The notes beneath the pieces were generated by a model. The model worked only from the letters and a program-made list of their open reading frames with translations, did no database searches and had not been told where the DNA came from. 64,000 nt of DNA from Bacteroidales bacterium (GTDB lineage Bacteria; Bacteroidota; Bacteroidia; Bacteroidales; F082): NCBI GenBank assembly GCA_016282015.1, contig JAEEJS010000038.1, positions 46,749-110,748 on the forward strand, given 5' to 3'. Positions 47,135 to 56,158 of this stretch are shown piece after piece. Numbering within the stretch: position 1 is the first letter of the stretch; each line of letters starts with the position of its first letter. A program made the position numbers and the translations under genes.

Positions 47135-47935
47135 ATGTATAACCTGCTGGTGTTTTTAAGAAAATACAGCACCACAATAGTGTTTGCGCTGTTGGAGGTG
47201 TTGTGTCTGATTATGGTGCTGCACAGCATGCCTTACCAAAACAGAAAGATGGTGAGCGCCTGCAACGCAGTGTCGGGCAGCATACACAGCACAACCTCCA
47301 ACTGGAACGACTATCTGCATCTAAAAGGCGAAAACGAGTTGCTGTCTCAACGAAACGCCATACTGATGAGCAGGTTAACCGACATGGATGCCGAAAATGA
47401 CACGGTCATAACCAACGATTTGTATACCTTCATGCCCGCCCATGTCATCAACAACAGCATAGACAAGATCAACAACTACATAGTTATCGACAAAGGCAGC
47501 GCCGACGGAGTGAAGCCCGACATGGGGGTGATATGCGACCAAGGCGTGGTGGGCAAGGTGGTCAATGTGACAACCAATTTCGCCTCGGTGATGAGCGTGC
47601 TCAACTCTTACTCGGTGATCAGCGGCCGCTTTACCGACAATCAATATGTGGCCAATGTGGTTTGGAACTGTCTGAACTATCAATACGGCCTCGTCAGGGA
47701 TATACCTTCACACCTGATGATAGTGAAAGGCGACACTCTGGTGACCAGCGGATTCTCCAACTCCTTCCCTCCCGACATACTGGTTGGAACCATCGAAAGC
47801 ACTGACAATGACGACAACGACGCCTTCATAACCGCAAAGCTCAGGTTTACCACCAATTTCAGCACTTTGCGGCATGTGTATGTGGTGAAAAACAATTTTC
47901 AAACTGAAATCGATTCGCTATGTATACAAAATTGA
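47135..47935 (+). CDS. mreC: Rod-shape-determining protein MreC
   Basis: A 266-aa bitopic inner-membrane protein. It has one N-terminal transmembrane helix (IVFALLEVLCLIMVLH), a coiled-coil segment (about 45-85), and the MreC beta-barrel core with INNYIVIDKGSADGVKPDMGVICDQGVVGKVVNVTTNFASVMSVLN. The C-terminal half carries GDTLVTSGFSNSFPPDILVGTI. It links MreB to the periplasmic elongation machinery. Its 3' end overlaps mreD by 16 bp. Confidence 0.95.
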   Translation: MYNLLVFLRKYSTTIVFALLEVLCLIMVLHSMPYQNRKMVSACNAVSGSIHSTTSNWNDYLHLKGENELLSQRNAILMSRLTDMDAENDTVITNDLYTFMPAHVINNSIDKINNYIVIDKGSADGVKPDMGVICDQGVVGKVVNVTTNFASVMSVLNSYSVISGRFTDNQYVANVVWNCLNYQYGLVRDIPSHLMIVKGDTLVTSGFSNSFPPDILVGTIESTDNDDNDAFITAKLRFTTNFSTLRHVYVVKNNFQTEIDSLCIQN

Positions 47936-48435
47936 TGCGTCACATATTGTTATTCATAGGTATACTTGCCTTGCAGCTGTTTGTCGTCGACAACATCCGC
48001 TTCGGTCATTTCATACATCCATGCGTGTACGTGCTCTATGTGATGTTGTTGCCATTCGACAGCTCACAGGTGAAACTGATGCTGAACGGCTTCATACTGG
48101 GCATGGCCGTCGACATCTTCAACGGCACTCCCGGCCTCAACGCGGCGGCCACAGTGCTGATTTGCTATCTGCGTCCTTACATCATCTCACTGATTACACG
48201 CAAAAGCGAACTTGAAGGTAAGAATTATCCTTCAATCAACGATATGGGACTACAGTGGTATGTGCTTTACGCACTGCTGCTGCTCATAGTGCACAATCTC
48301 ACACTCTTCCTGCTGGAAGCATTCAGCTTCAAGCTTTTCGGAATAGTTTTGCTTGAGACTCTGGTGAGTGTCCCGGTCACAATAGTCATAATAATTCTGA
48401 TAGTATACGTTTTCAGACCAATAAACAGTAAATAA
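47920..48435 (+). CDS. mreD: Rod-shape-determining protein MreD
   Basis: A 171-aa membrane protein with about five hydrophobic segments (HILLFIGILALQLFVVDNI, CVYVLYVMLLPF, GFILGMAVDIFNGTPGLNAAATVLICYL, and two more near the C-terminus). The sequence is weakly conserved in general, but position after mreC with overlapping frames and the G-x2-x-D-x-F-x-G-x-x-G motif identify it. In many Bacteroidales penicillin-binding protein 2 and RodA genes follow; here a thioredoxin-like gene follows instead. Confidence 0.9.
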   Translation: MYTKLMRHILLFIGILALQLFVVDNIRFGHFIHPCVYVLYVMLLPFDSSQVKLMLNGFILGMAVDIFNGTPGLNAAATVLICYLRPYIISLITRKSELEGKNYPSINDMGLQWYVLYALLLLIVHNLTLFLLEAFSFKLFGIVLLETLVSVPVTIVIIILIVYVFRPINSK

Positions 48436-48436
48436 T

Positions 48437-49450
48437 ATGTACATGAAAAAAGTAATAATCGTATTGTTAGCCATGATAGGTTTGGTATCATGCAACGGAG
48501 GTAAAACATTCAAAATCAAAGTTAATCTCGACAATTCAACAGGTAAGACCGTCATTTTGCAGAAATATGCGGGCGGCGATCTGCAAACCATACAGACTGC
48601 TGTGGCCAACAACAACACAGTGGAGTTCAAGGTGAATAAAAGCGACAACACAGACGCTCTGCACCTCATGATTGACGGATGGCGCCGTCCGGTGGTGATT
48701 TTTGCCGACAATCAGAATATGACAGTCAGCGGCGATTATCAGAAAGCCGGTGCCATTACGGTGACAGGCTCGGATATGCAGGCCCGTCTCAATCAGTTCA
48801 TACAAGAGTTTGAAAGTATGGAAGACGAAAATGCCATGGGTGTCATGGCCATGGGTTTTGTCAAGGAGAACATAGACAATCCTATGGGTGCCTACGTACT
48901 GTACCGTTACAAATGGGCTTTCTCGGAGAATGACATGAAAATGCTTTATCAGGCTCTACCGGTGGATATGCAGAGCGGCTACAAAGTTCTCACCATAGAA
49001 TATCTGAAAGGTCTCGAAAAAGTCAGCATAGGCAAACCTTACACCAACATTATACAAAACGACGTCAACGGCAATGCCATGAAATTGTCTGACATGATAG
49101 GCAAGGCCAAGGTTATCATCATCGACTTCTGGGCCTCATGGTGCCCCGACTGCCGCAAGGAGAACCCCGAACTTGTAAAGATTTACAACGAATACAAAAA
49201 CAAGGGTCTTGACATCTTCAGTGTTTCTCTCGACAACGACGCCGCGGCATGGAAAAAAGGCATAACTGACGACAATCTCAGCTGGTCACACCATGTCAGC
49301 GACCTTCAAGGCTGGAAAAACGCAGCCGCTGGCGACTATTGCATCTCATTCATCCCTCAAAATGTTGTACTCGACGAAAACGGCGTAATCGTTAAGAAAA
49401 ACGTGCCTATGAACAGAATGAGGGACGTTCTGAATTCATTTCTAAAATAA
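48437..49450 (+). CDS. TlpA-like thiol-disulfide oxidoreductase lipoprotein with DUF4369-like N-terminus
   Basis: A 337-aa periplasmic-facing lipoprotein (lipobox MIGLVSC). The N-terminal beta-rich domain (about 20-115: FKIKVNLDNSTGKTVILQKYAGGDLQTI) resembles the DUF4369 domain often fused to TlpA proteins in Bacteroidetes. A thioredoxin fold occupies about residues 195-337, with the redox motif WCPDC in IIDFWASWCPDCRKENPELVKIY, and a cis-Pro region SFIPQNVVLDENG. It starts 1 bp after mreD. ATG 48443, two codons in, is an alternative start. Confidence 0.9.
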   Translation: MYMKKVIIVLLAMIGLVSCNGGKTFKIKVNLDNSTGKTVILQKYAGGDLQTIQTAVANNNTVEFKVNKSDNTDALHLMIDGWRRPVVIFADNQNMTVSGDYQKAGAITVTGSDMQARLNQFIQEFESMEDENAMGVMAMGFVKENIDNPMGAYVLYRYKWAFSENDMKMLYQALPVDMQSGYKVLTIEYLKGLEKVSIGKPYTNIIQNDVNGNAMKLSDMIGKAKVIIIDFWASWCPDCRKENPELVKIYNEYKNKGLDIFSVSLDNDAAAWKKGITDDNLSWSHHVSDLQGWKNAAAGDYCISFIPQNVVLDENGVIVKKNVPMNRMRDVLNSFLK

Positions 49451-49455
49451 TTTTT

Positions 49456-49504
49456 GAAAAAAAATCGTTTTTTTTCTTGCATGTAAAAAATTTTACTATT
49501 TTTG
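49456..49504 (+). promoter_or_regulatory. A/T-tract element and -7 box of the ABC efflux operon
   Basis: An inverted repeat of eight A, TCG, eight T flanked by G and C (49456-49476) precedes TATTTTTG (49497-49504), which lies 25 nt before ATG 49530. A similar A/T-tract precedes the adhesin promoter. Confidence 0.6.
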
Positions 49505-49529
49505 CAGTGTCTTAGATACGTAGTACACT

Positions 49530-50237
49530 ATGTTAAAACTTAATAATATAAACAAGACTTATTTCGGAGCGCAGCCGCTGCATGTGTTGAAGGGCATTAA
49601 CCTCAATGTGGAGGAGGGCGAGCTGGTGTCGATTATGGGCGCTTCGGGTTCGGGGAAATCCACCTTATTAAATATAATGGGTATTCTCGACAACTACGAC
49701 GAAGGCGATTATTATCTTGCCGGCAAGTTGGTGAAAAACCTCAGCGAGAACCAGGCAGCCGAGTTCCGCAACAAGTTTATAGGTTTTATTTTCCAGTCGT
49801 TTAACCTTATTCCGTTCAAAACCGCTCTCGAAAACGTGGCCCTGCCTCTGTTCTACCAGGGAGTCAACCGTAAAAAGCGCAATCTGATGGCTATGGAATA
49901 TCTGGACCGTTTCGGCTTGAAAGACTGGGCCGACCATTACCCGAACGAACTTTCGGGCGGTCAGAAACAGCGTGTTTCAATAGCCAGGGCTTTGGTTACC
50001 TCACCCAAAATCATACTTGCCGACGAGCCTACAGGAGCTTTGGACAGCAAGACATCGGCCGAGGTGATGCAGATATTGCGCGAGGTGAATGCTACCGGTA
50101 TCACCATGGTGATAGTCACTCACGAGCGAGGAATAGCCAACCTCACCCGTAAAATCGTGTATCTGAAAGACGGTCTGATTGAGTCGATAGAGGAAAACGA
50201 CCCCGATAAAATGGATTTCACAAAAGCTATCAAATAA
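49530..50237 (+). CDS. ABC transporter ATP-binding protein (MacB/LolD type)
   Basis: A 235-aa cytoplasmic ATPase. Walker A GASGSGKST (about 37-45), Q-loop FIFQSFNLIP, signature LSGGQKQR, Walker B IILADEPTGALD, and H-loop VTHERG are intact. The family drives mechanotransmission rather than classical transport through MacB/FtsX-like permeases. Its last base is the first base of the next gene (TAATG), and five genes in a row make one tripartite export system. Confidence 0.96.
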   Translation: MLKLNNINKTYFGAQPLHVLKGINLNVEEGELVSIMGASGSGKSTLLNIMGILDNYDEGDYYLAGKLVKNLSENQAAEFRNKFIGFIFQSFNLIPFKTALENVALPLFYQGVNRKKRNLMAMEYLDRFGLKDWADHYPNELSGGQKQRVSIARALVTSPKIILADEPTGALDSKTSAEVMQILREVNATGITMVIVTHERGIANLTRKIVYLKDGLIESIEENDPDKMDFTKAIK

Positions 50238-51496
50238 TGTTCAACAGGGATTTTTGGTCGGAAATATTCATGGCGCTCAGACGCAACAAGCTGAGAACCA
50301 TACTCACGGGATTCGCCATCTCGTGGGGAATTTTCATGCTGATTGTCCTGCTTTCGGCTGGCAACGGACTGAAAAACGGAGTCACAGGCAACTTTGCCGA
50401 TCGAATCAAGAACACTTACACAATCTGGTCGAGCTCTACCGAACTCCCTTACAAAGGGTACAAGGCCGGACGCTTTATCATGCTGACAAACAAAGACATA
50501 CAACTCCTTGAAACGTTATACCAAGTCGAAGAGGTGTCGCCTGTACTGTCCAAGGGCGGCACTCTCATCTTCGGCGAAAAGTCGAAGAGCGTAAGTTTGG
50601 AGGGAGTGAAGCCGATTTACAAAAACATAGAGGGAATTAAGATAATAGAAGGTCGTTTTTTAGATGAAAACGACATGAAAAACAGGCTGAAGGTCATAGT
50701 GATAGACAAAAACACCAACGAAGAGCTTCTGCGTATCACTGAAGAACCGTCTATGATAGGTAAGACTGTATATATTAATGATTTAGGTTTTAAGGTGATA
50801 GGCGTTTCAAAAGGTATGGCTTTTGGTGAGATGGGACAGTGTTACGCTCCTTACTCCACTCTGCAGACAATTTACAATGTGAATGAGTATTATCAGCTTA
50901 CGTTTACCACTAAAGGTTTAAACACCAAAGAGGACAACGAGATGTTCAGGGCCGATTTGAAACGTAAAATTGCCGCCATACACGACTTTTCGCCAGAAGA
51001 CCAACGTGGAGTCTGGATAGAGAGTGAGATGATTAACTCCTTGGAAACCATAAGGATATTCAATACAATCAACATCTTTATCTGGGTTATAGGCATAGCT
51101 ATGCTGATATCCGGAGTGGTGGGAGTTAGCAATATCATGCGAATCACTGTCAAGGAACGCACCAACGAGATAGGTATACGCAAAGCCTTGGGTGCGAAAC
51201 CGCGTTCCATACTTATGTCTATAGTTATGGAATCGTTAGTAATAACTACCATTTTCGGATATATTGGCATGATATGCGGAGTAGGAGTGATGGAGATTGT
51301 GAACAGTATTATGGAGGCAAGCGGAGCAGGTACCAACGCGGAAATGGAGATGTCGGTTTTTGTCAACCCTACGGTAGATATAAGCATAGTGGTGATGGCA
51401 ACTCTGGTGCTGATAATCAGCGGAGTGGCGGCAGGATTTGCGCCGGCATGGAATTCAGTTAAGGTTAAGCCGATTGAGGCAATGAACTATAGATAA
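50237..51496 (+). CDS. MacB-like ABC transporter permease 1
   Basis: A 419-aa permease. It has an N-terminal helix (LTGFAISWGIFMLIVLLSAGNGLKNGV), a large periplasmic domain (about 45-290), and three C-terminal helices typical of the FtsX domain, beginning FIWVIGIAMLISGVVGVSNIMRITVKERTNEIGIRKALGAKPRSIL. It is a paralogue of the next gene (both begin with a FGxxxG/ISWGIF-type helix), so the pair likely forms a heterodimer. Coupled to the ATPase by a 1-bp overlap. Confidence 0.94.
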   Translation: MFNRDFWSEIFMALRRNKLRTILTGFAISWGIFMLIVLLSAGNGLKNGVTGNFADRIKNTYTIWSSSTELPYKGYKAGRFIMLTNKDIQLLETLYQVEEVSPVLSKGGTLIFGEKSKSVSLEGVKPIYKNIEGIKIIEGRFLDENDMKNRLKVIVIDKNTNEELLRITEEPSMIGKTVYINDLGFKVIGVSKGMAFGEMGQCYAPYSTLQTIYNVNEYYQLTFTTKGLNTKEDNEMFRADLKRKIAAIHDFSPEDQRGVWIESEMINSLETIRIFNTINIFIWVIGIAMLISGVVGVSNIMRITVKERTNEIGIRKALGAKPRSILMSIVMESLVITTIFGYIGMICGVGVMEIVNSIMEASGAGTNAEMEMSVFVNPTVDISIVVMATLVLIISGVAAGFAPAWNSVKVKPIEAMNYR

Positions 51497-51497
51497 G

Positions 51498-52763
51498 ATG
51501 TTCGACATAGATAACATAAATGAGATTTGGCAGACTATTGCCAGGAACAAGACCAGAAGTCTTCTGACAGCTTTCGGTGTGTTCTGGGGTATCTTCATAC
51601 TGGTGATTTTGCTGGCTTGCGGCAACGGTTTCAACAATGGTCTTCTCAGTCAGATCGAGGGTTTTGCCACCAATTCCACCTTCATGATTTCAAGTCCGAC
51701 TACAGAGGCATACAAAGGCTATCAGAAAGGCCGCGACTGGAATGCTGATATGTCTGATATTGAGGCGATTAAGAAGATAGTTAAAGGAGTTGACATGGTG
51801 TCACCCATATACAGTCAATGGACATATAACGGCGAAAACAATGTTTTTTACGGCACAAAAGGCGGCAATTTCAGTTTGAAAGGCGTAATGCCGAATTATA
51901 TCGATATAGACAGATGCAAGGTGCTGTATGGACGTTTCATCAATGAAACTGATATATCCGAGGCAAGAAAAGTCTGCGTCTTGGGAAAGAAAGCATACGA
52001 AGATATTATTGGTATAGACAAAAATCCTTTAGGCATGATGATAAAGGCTAATGGCATTTATTATCAGGTTGTTGGAGTGGTAGAGGCTTATAACAGCAAG
52101 GTGAGCATTTCGGGTTCGATGAGTGAAACTGTCATACTTCCTCTGACCACTATGCAGATTGCTTACAATATGGGCAGCAAATTTGATTTCTTCGTGTTTA
52201 CCACCGCCAGAGGCTATAACACAAAGGATTTGCAGAAGGAGATTAAGAATTTGCTGCGTGAGCGTCACGACATTGCTCCTACCGATGAAGGAGCTTTCGT
52301 CTGCTTCGACTTTGAAGAGGTATTCACAATGTTCGAATTTTTATTCATTGGAATAAAGATATTGATTTGGATAGTCGGTATAGGCACCTTGCTTTCAGGC
52401 GTGGTAGGCGTAAGCAATATCATGCTTGTCACCATCAAGGAGCGTACACGTGAAATCGGAGTACGGCGAGCCCTTGGAGCCAAGCCGGGCGTCATAATCC
52501 GTCAGGTTATGTCGGAGAGCCTGCTGCTGACTGTTTTGGCTGGAATTGTAGGCTTGGTTTTAGGTGTGGGAATAATGGCGATAGTGGCAGGATTTGTAAA
52601 CAATATGCCATCGGACGACGTTATGTTCCTTGATCCTCAGATTGGATTCAGTGCAGCCATTGCGGCAACAATAATAGTAATACTGTCGGGATTGCTTGCA
52701 GGAGTGTTGCCGGCTATAAGGGCCATTCAAATCAAGGCAATTGACGCCATTAGAGAGGAATAG
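51498..52763 (+). CDS. MacB-like ABC transporter permease 2
   Basis: A 421-aa permease paralogous to the preceding one. It has a first helix LTAFGVFWGIFILVILLACGNGFNNGL, a MacB-type periplasmic domain (about 45-290), and the FtsX block GIGTLLSGVVGVSNIMLVTIKERTREIGVRRALGAKPGVII near residue 290. It starts 1 bp after permease 1. Two unequal permeases with one ATPase indicate a heteromeric exporter. Confidence 0.94.
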   Translation: MFDIDNINEIWQTIARNKTRSLLTAFGVFWGIFILVILLACGNGFNNGLLSQIEGFATNSTFMISSPTTEAYKGYQKGRDWNADMSDIEAIKKIVKGVDMVSPIYSQWTYNGENNVFYGTKGGNFSLKGVMPNYIDIDRCKVLYGRFINETDISEARKVCVLGKKAYEDIIGIDKNPLGMMIKANGIYYQVVGVVEAYNSKVSISGSMSETVILPLTTMQIAYNMGSKFDFFVFTTARGYNTKDLQKEIKNLLRERHDIAPTDEGAFVCFDFEEVFTMFEFLFIGIKILIWIVGIGTLLSGVVGVSNIMLVTIKERTREIGVRRALGAKPGVIIRQVMSESLLLTVLAGIVGLVLGVGIMAIVAGFVNNMPSDDVMFLDPQIGFSAAIAATIIVILSGLLAGVLPAIRAIQIKAIDAIREE

Positions 52764-52817
52764 TATAAAGTAATATTAAAGTTTATAATTAAAATTGAAA
52801 ATTTAATAATAAGAAAT

Positions 52818-53891
52818 ATGAAAAAGGTATTTAAAATTTTGTTTTTCATTGCGTTAATCGCAGCAGTTGTGTGGACATTCGCGTATCTCTTCAAGAAATC
52901 GCAACCTCAGGAAAAGGTATACGATACTGTGGAAGCCACCATAAGTACCATTGAAAAAAAGACCGTCATCACAGGTCAGATCAACCCTCGTGACGAAGTC
53001 GCCATCAAGCCTCAGGTGTCAGGAATCATCTCCCACATCTACAAGGAGGCCGGCCAGATGGTGAAAAAGGACGAGGTCATAGCCATGGTGAAAATCATAC
53101 CCGATGTGGCCAATCTGGCAGCCACCGAGTCGCAGGTGAAGCTTGCAAAGCTTAATCTGGACAATGTGGAGAAAACTTTTAACCGTCAGAAAGCCTTGAA
53201 AGACAAAGGTTTGATAGCTGCCGAAGAGTTCGAGAAATCGCAACTGGAATACGCTCAAGCCAAGGAAAACTACGACAATGCCCTCGACCAGCTCAACATA
53301 GTCAAGGAAGGTATCTCGAAGAATGCCTCCGAATACACCAATACCTCAATAAAATCAACAATTGACGGTATGATACTTGATGTGCCGGTTAAGGTAGGAA
53401 ACAGCGTCATCAACTCAAACACCTTCAACGACGGCACCACCATAGCCACTGTGGCTGACATGCGCGACATGATATTCGAAGGCAAGATGGATGAAACCGA
53501 AGTAGGCCGTATCAAAGAAGGTATGCCTATGCAAATTACCATAGGCGCCATGAACGACAAACACTTCGATGCTGTGCTGGAATACATTGCACCAAAAGGC
53601 ACTTCCGAGAACGGTGCTGTGTTCTTCAAAATGAAAGCCAGAATGATAATTCCGGATGATGTCACCCTTCGCGCGGGTTACAGCGCCAACGGCGAGATTA
53701 TCATAGAACAGGCCGTCGATGCTGTGGTGATACCCGAAAGCTGCTTAGTTTACAGCAACGACAGCACCTTTGTCTATAAAGACAACGTGAAAACTCCAGT
53801 GACAACTGGCCTTTCCGACGGAGTTAACATAGTAATCACCGAAGGTCTTTCCGAGGGAGATAAAATCAGAGGCAATGAAATTTATCAGTAA
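52818..53891 (+). CDS. Efflux periplasmic adaptor (MacA/HlyD-like)
   Basis: A 357-aa membrane fusion protein anchored by an N-terminal helix (ILFFIALIAAVVWTFAYLF) rather than a lipid. Lipoyl half AIKPQVSGIISHIYKEAGQMVKKDEVIAMVKI, a long coiled-coil hairpin (about 95-165), then second lipoyl half TIDGMILDVPVKVGNSV, a beta-barrel and a membrane-proximal domain. It bridges the MacB-type permeases to the TolC-type channel that follows 29 bp later. Confidence 0.94.
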   Translation: MKKVFKILFFIALIAAVVWTFAYLFKKSQPQEKVYDTVEATISTIEKKTVITGQINPRDEVAIKPQVSGIISHIYKEAGQMVKKDEVIAMVKIIPDVANLAATESQVKLAKLNLDNVEKTFNRQKALKDKGLIAAEEFEKSQLEYAQAKENYDNALDQLNIVKEGISKNASEYTNTSIKSTIDGMILDVPVKVGNSVINSNTFNDGTTIATVADMRDMIFEGKMDETEVGRIKEGMPMQITIGAMNDKHFDAVLEYIAPKGTSENGAVFFKMKARMIIPDDVTLRAGYSANGEIIIEQAVDAVVIPESCLVYSNDSTFVYKDNVKTPVTTGLSDGVNIVITEGLSEGDKIRGNEIYQ

Positions 53892-53920
53892 TATCAGTGA
53901 GAGATAAAAAATGTTATATT

Positions 53921-55231
53921 ATGAAAAAATTATTTTTAATTATTTCAATAATAACGATGGCATATTCGGCTGGGGCGCAGAAGGTCTGGACGCTTGACGA
54001 GTGTGTGGACTATGCCATGGAGCACAATGTTTCCATACTGCAGGGCATACTCAGCCGCAACAATGCCGAGTATCAGTATAAGATGGCCAAAAACGCATGG
54101 CTGCCTACCGTTAGCGCCGACGCCTCGCAGAACTTCGGCTTCGGACAGTCGCCCTCGTCAAACGGCGTTTATGTGTCTGACAACTCAGCCTCCACATCGT
54201 TCGGATTGTCAGTCGGCATGCCTCTTTTCAACGGTTTGAACCTCTATCATCAGACCAAGTCGAGCGCTCTGTCGCTGGAGGCCTCCAAAAAGGATTTGGA
54301 AGCTGCCAAATTCGACTTGAAGCTGCTCATAATGTCATATTACATGCAGGTGGTGTATAACAAGGAACTGAAATCCATAGCCGAGAAACAGCTGGCTCTC
54401 ACTCAGGAACAGCATGCAAAGACAGTGCAGCTGTACGAATTGGGCAAGGTGGCCGAATCCAATGTTTACGAAAGCGCAGCCCAGGTGTCTACGGCGCGTA
54501 CCACTCTGGTGCAGGCCGACAACAACCTGATGCTGAGCGTTTTGGACCTTGTGCAGGCTCTTGAGCTGGATGAAGTCAGCGGCTTCGACGTGGTCTCGCC
54601 TGACGACTTCAGCGATATAGAGAACCTGACTCTTCCGTCACCTGTGACAACCTTCGATTTTGCACTCAAACACCAGCCAAGCATTGAGGCCGCCAACCTG
54701 CGTCTTGAACAGACTTATTTCGATGTAAAAGCCACAAAATCGTCATGGTACCCTTCACTTAGCCTTTATGCAGGTTACTCAAACGGCTATTACAGATACT
54801 TCAACGACAGCTATGTCAACACCTCTTTTTCCGAACAGATGAGCAATAACGGCCGCACCAGCGTCGGACTGCGTCTGAGCATCCCTATCTTTAACGCCAT
54901 GCAGACCAAATACCGTGTGGAGATGTCCAAGCTTTCCATTAAAAATCAGGAACTTGCAATCGCCAATGCCCGTAAGGATCTGAAAAAAGATATACAGCAG
55001 GCCTTCTACAACGCCTTGGCGGCCGAGCAGAAATATATGGCTGCGGACGAGACATACCAGTCGGCCGAAATAGCTTACCGTTACTCTGATGAGAGCTATG
55101 ACGCCGGAAAAGCCACCTTGCTCGAGCTCAACGAGAGCAAAAACCGTCTTTTCAAGTCGGAAAGCGAGATGCTTCAGGCTAAATATGAGTATCTTTACAG
55201 GGTTAAAGTATTGAATTATTATAATCAGTAG
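53921..55231 (+). CDS. TolC-family outer membrane channel
   Basis: A 436-aa outer-membrane efflux protein with a cleavable signal peptide (MKKLFLIISIITMAYSAGAQ). It has two outer-membrane-efflux repeats: WTLDECVDYAMEHNVSILQGILSRNNAEYQYKMAKNAWLPTVSADASQ and FALKHQPSIEAANLRLEQTYFDVKATKSSWYPSLSLYAGYSN. Start 53921 is chosen since the signal peptide begins there; a GTG at 53897 in frame is upstream. Last gene of the ABC efflux operon. Unlike the RND-associated channel in this window it is not a lipoprotein. Confidence 0.94.
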   Translation: MKKLFLIISIITMAYSAGAQKVWTLDECVDYAMEHNVSILQGILSRNNAEYQYKMAKNAWLPTVSADASQNFGFGQSPSSNGVYVSDNSASTSFGLSVGMPLFNGLNLYHQTKSSALSLEASKKDLEAAKFDLKLLIMSYYMQVVYNKELKSIAEKQLALTQEQHAKTVQLYELGKVAESNVYESAAQVSTARTTLVQADNNLMLSVLDLVQALELDEVSGFDVVSPDDFSDIENLTLPSPVTTFDFALKHQPSIEAANLRLEQTYFDVKATKSSWYPSLSLYAGYSNGYYRYFNDSYVNTSFSEQMSNNGRTSVGLRLSIPIFNAMQTKYRVEMSKLSIKNQELAIANARKDLKKDIQQAFYNALAAEQKYMAADETYQSAEIAYRYSDESYDAGKATLLELNESKNRLFKSESEMLQAKYEYLYRVKVLNYYNQ

Positions 55232-55294
55232 TATTGAAATAAGTAGGTAAAAATAAAATAGTAATTTTTTTTTTGAGTGATGCAGCAAAAAGTG

Positions 55295-55302
55295 TATTTT
55301 TG
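55295..55302 (+). promoter_or_regulatory. -7 box of the outer-membrane barrel gene
   Basis: TATTTTTG, with TTTG (55272-55275) at the end of a T10 run 19 nt upstream as -33 element. A good full-length match to the Bacteroidetes promoter, 38 nt before ATG 55341. Confidence 0.72.
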
Positions 55303-55340
55303 CGTTCGATAAGTGATTGAAAAATTACAAATTTAAGAAA

Positions 55341-56120
55341 ATGAAAAAGTTTACTATTTTAGCAGCTTTCGTGCTGTTCGCTACAGCAGCGGTTTTCGCC
55401 CAAACAGAGAAAACCACAATTATTATCAATGAAAATGGTGAAAAGACCACTATCGTAGAAAGATGGTTCAGAAGCAGACTCAGCGACCCTCTTCCGAGTC
55501 TTTACTACGCATATCTCGACATGAGAGACGGTTCGTTCGGCCCTGAAGCAAGCGTGCCTATCCGTTCATCATCATTCGAATGGGGTATGTACAGCACCAG
55601 CGAAATCTACAGCACTCGTAATAGCCGTTTCGGCGTATCATCAGGTATAGGTATCAGCAACAGCTACAACTTCTTCACACACGACAGAGTTTTGAGAGTT
55701 GACGAAGACCACAATGCCTTCATACAACCATTGGTTCAGTATTCGTCAGAACCTGGCAACGGCCCTGAGACACGTTTCGCTCACAAGAGCTTCCTGCGTT
55801 ACTGGAGCCTTCGCATACCGCTCATGTTACAGCTTCAGTGGGACGTTAACGGCTCACCTTTGGCTCTGGCAGCCGGTGCCGAGGTCGAGTGGCGCTTCGG
55901 AGTCCGTTCGTTCGCACACTACGGCGGTTCAAAACACACCATTACCAACAGTTTGGAATACAATCCATTAGGTGTCAATGCATTGTTCTCACTGTCATTT
56001 GACGACGCTGTCATCTTCTTCAGAATGGGTCTGGGTGAGATGTTCACTCTCAAGAATCCAGGCAAAGACGACATGCATATCCACCAGATGGCTATCGGTT
56101 TCGGATTTAATTTTGATTAA
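55341..56120 (+). CDS. Outer membrane beta-barrel protein of unknown function
   Basis: A 259-aa exported protein. Signal peptide (VLFATAAVFAQ), a short polar stretch (EKTTIIINENGEKTTIV), then amphipathic alternating strands (SFEWGMYSTSEIYSTRNSRFGVSSGIGISN, LRIPLMLQLQWDVNGSPLALAAGAEVEWRFGV) and a terminal aromatic strand ending FGFNFD. This fits an 8- to 10-strand barrel inserted by the BAM complex. It stands alone with its own promoter between the ABC operon and meaB. No closer family is recognised. Confidence 0.8.
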   Translation: MKKFTILAAFVLFATAAVFAQTEKTTIIINENGEKTTIVERWFRSRLSDPLPSLYYAYLDMRDGSFGPEASVPIRSSSFEWGMYSTSEIYSTRNSRFGVSSGIGISNSYNFFTHDRVLRVDEDHNAFIQPLVQYSSEPGNGPETRFAHKSFLRYWSLRIPLMLQLQWDVNGSPLALAAGAEVEWRFGVRSFAHYGGSKHTITNSLEYNPLGVNALFSLSFDDAVIFFRMGLGEMFTLKNPGKDDMHIHQMAIGFGFNFD

Positions 56121-56146
56121 TTGAGGCTTCATGATGAAAAAATGTT

Positions 56147-56154
56147 TATTTTTG
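56147..56154 (+). promoter_or_regulatory. -7 box 4 nt from the meaB GTG start
   Basis: TATTTTTG, then CCCC, then GTG at 56159. The mRNA would start at or within a base or two of the start codon. Confidence 0.6.
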
Positions 56155-56158
56155 CCCC

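Noticed and set aside
55317..55340. TTG-initiated extension of the outer-membrane barrel protein
   Set aside because: The signal peptide starts cleanly at ATG 55341; the extension is AT-rich leader sequence.
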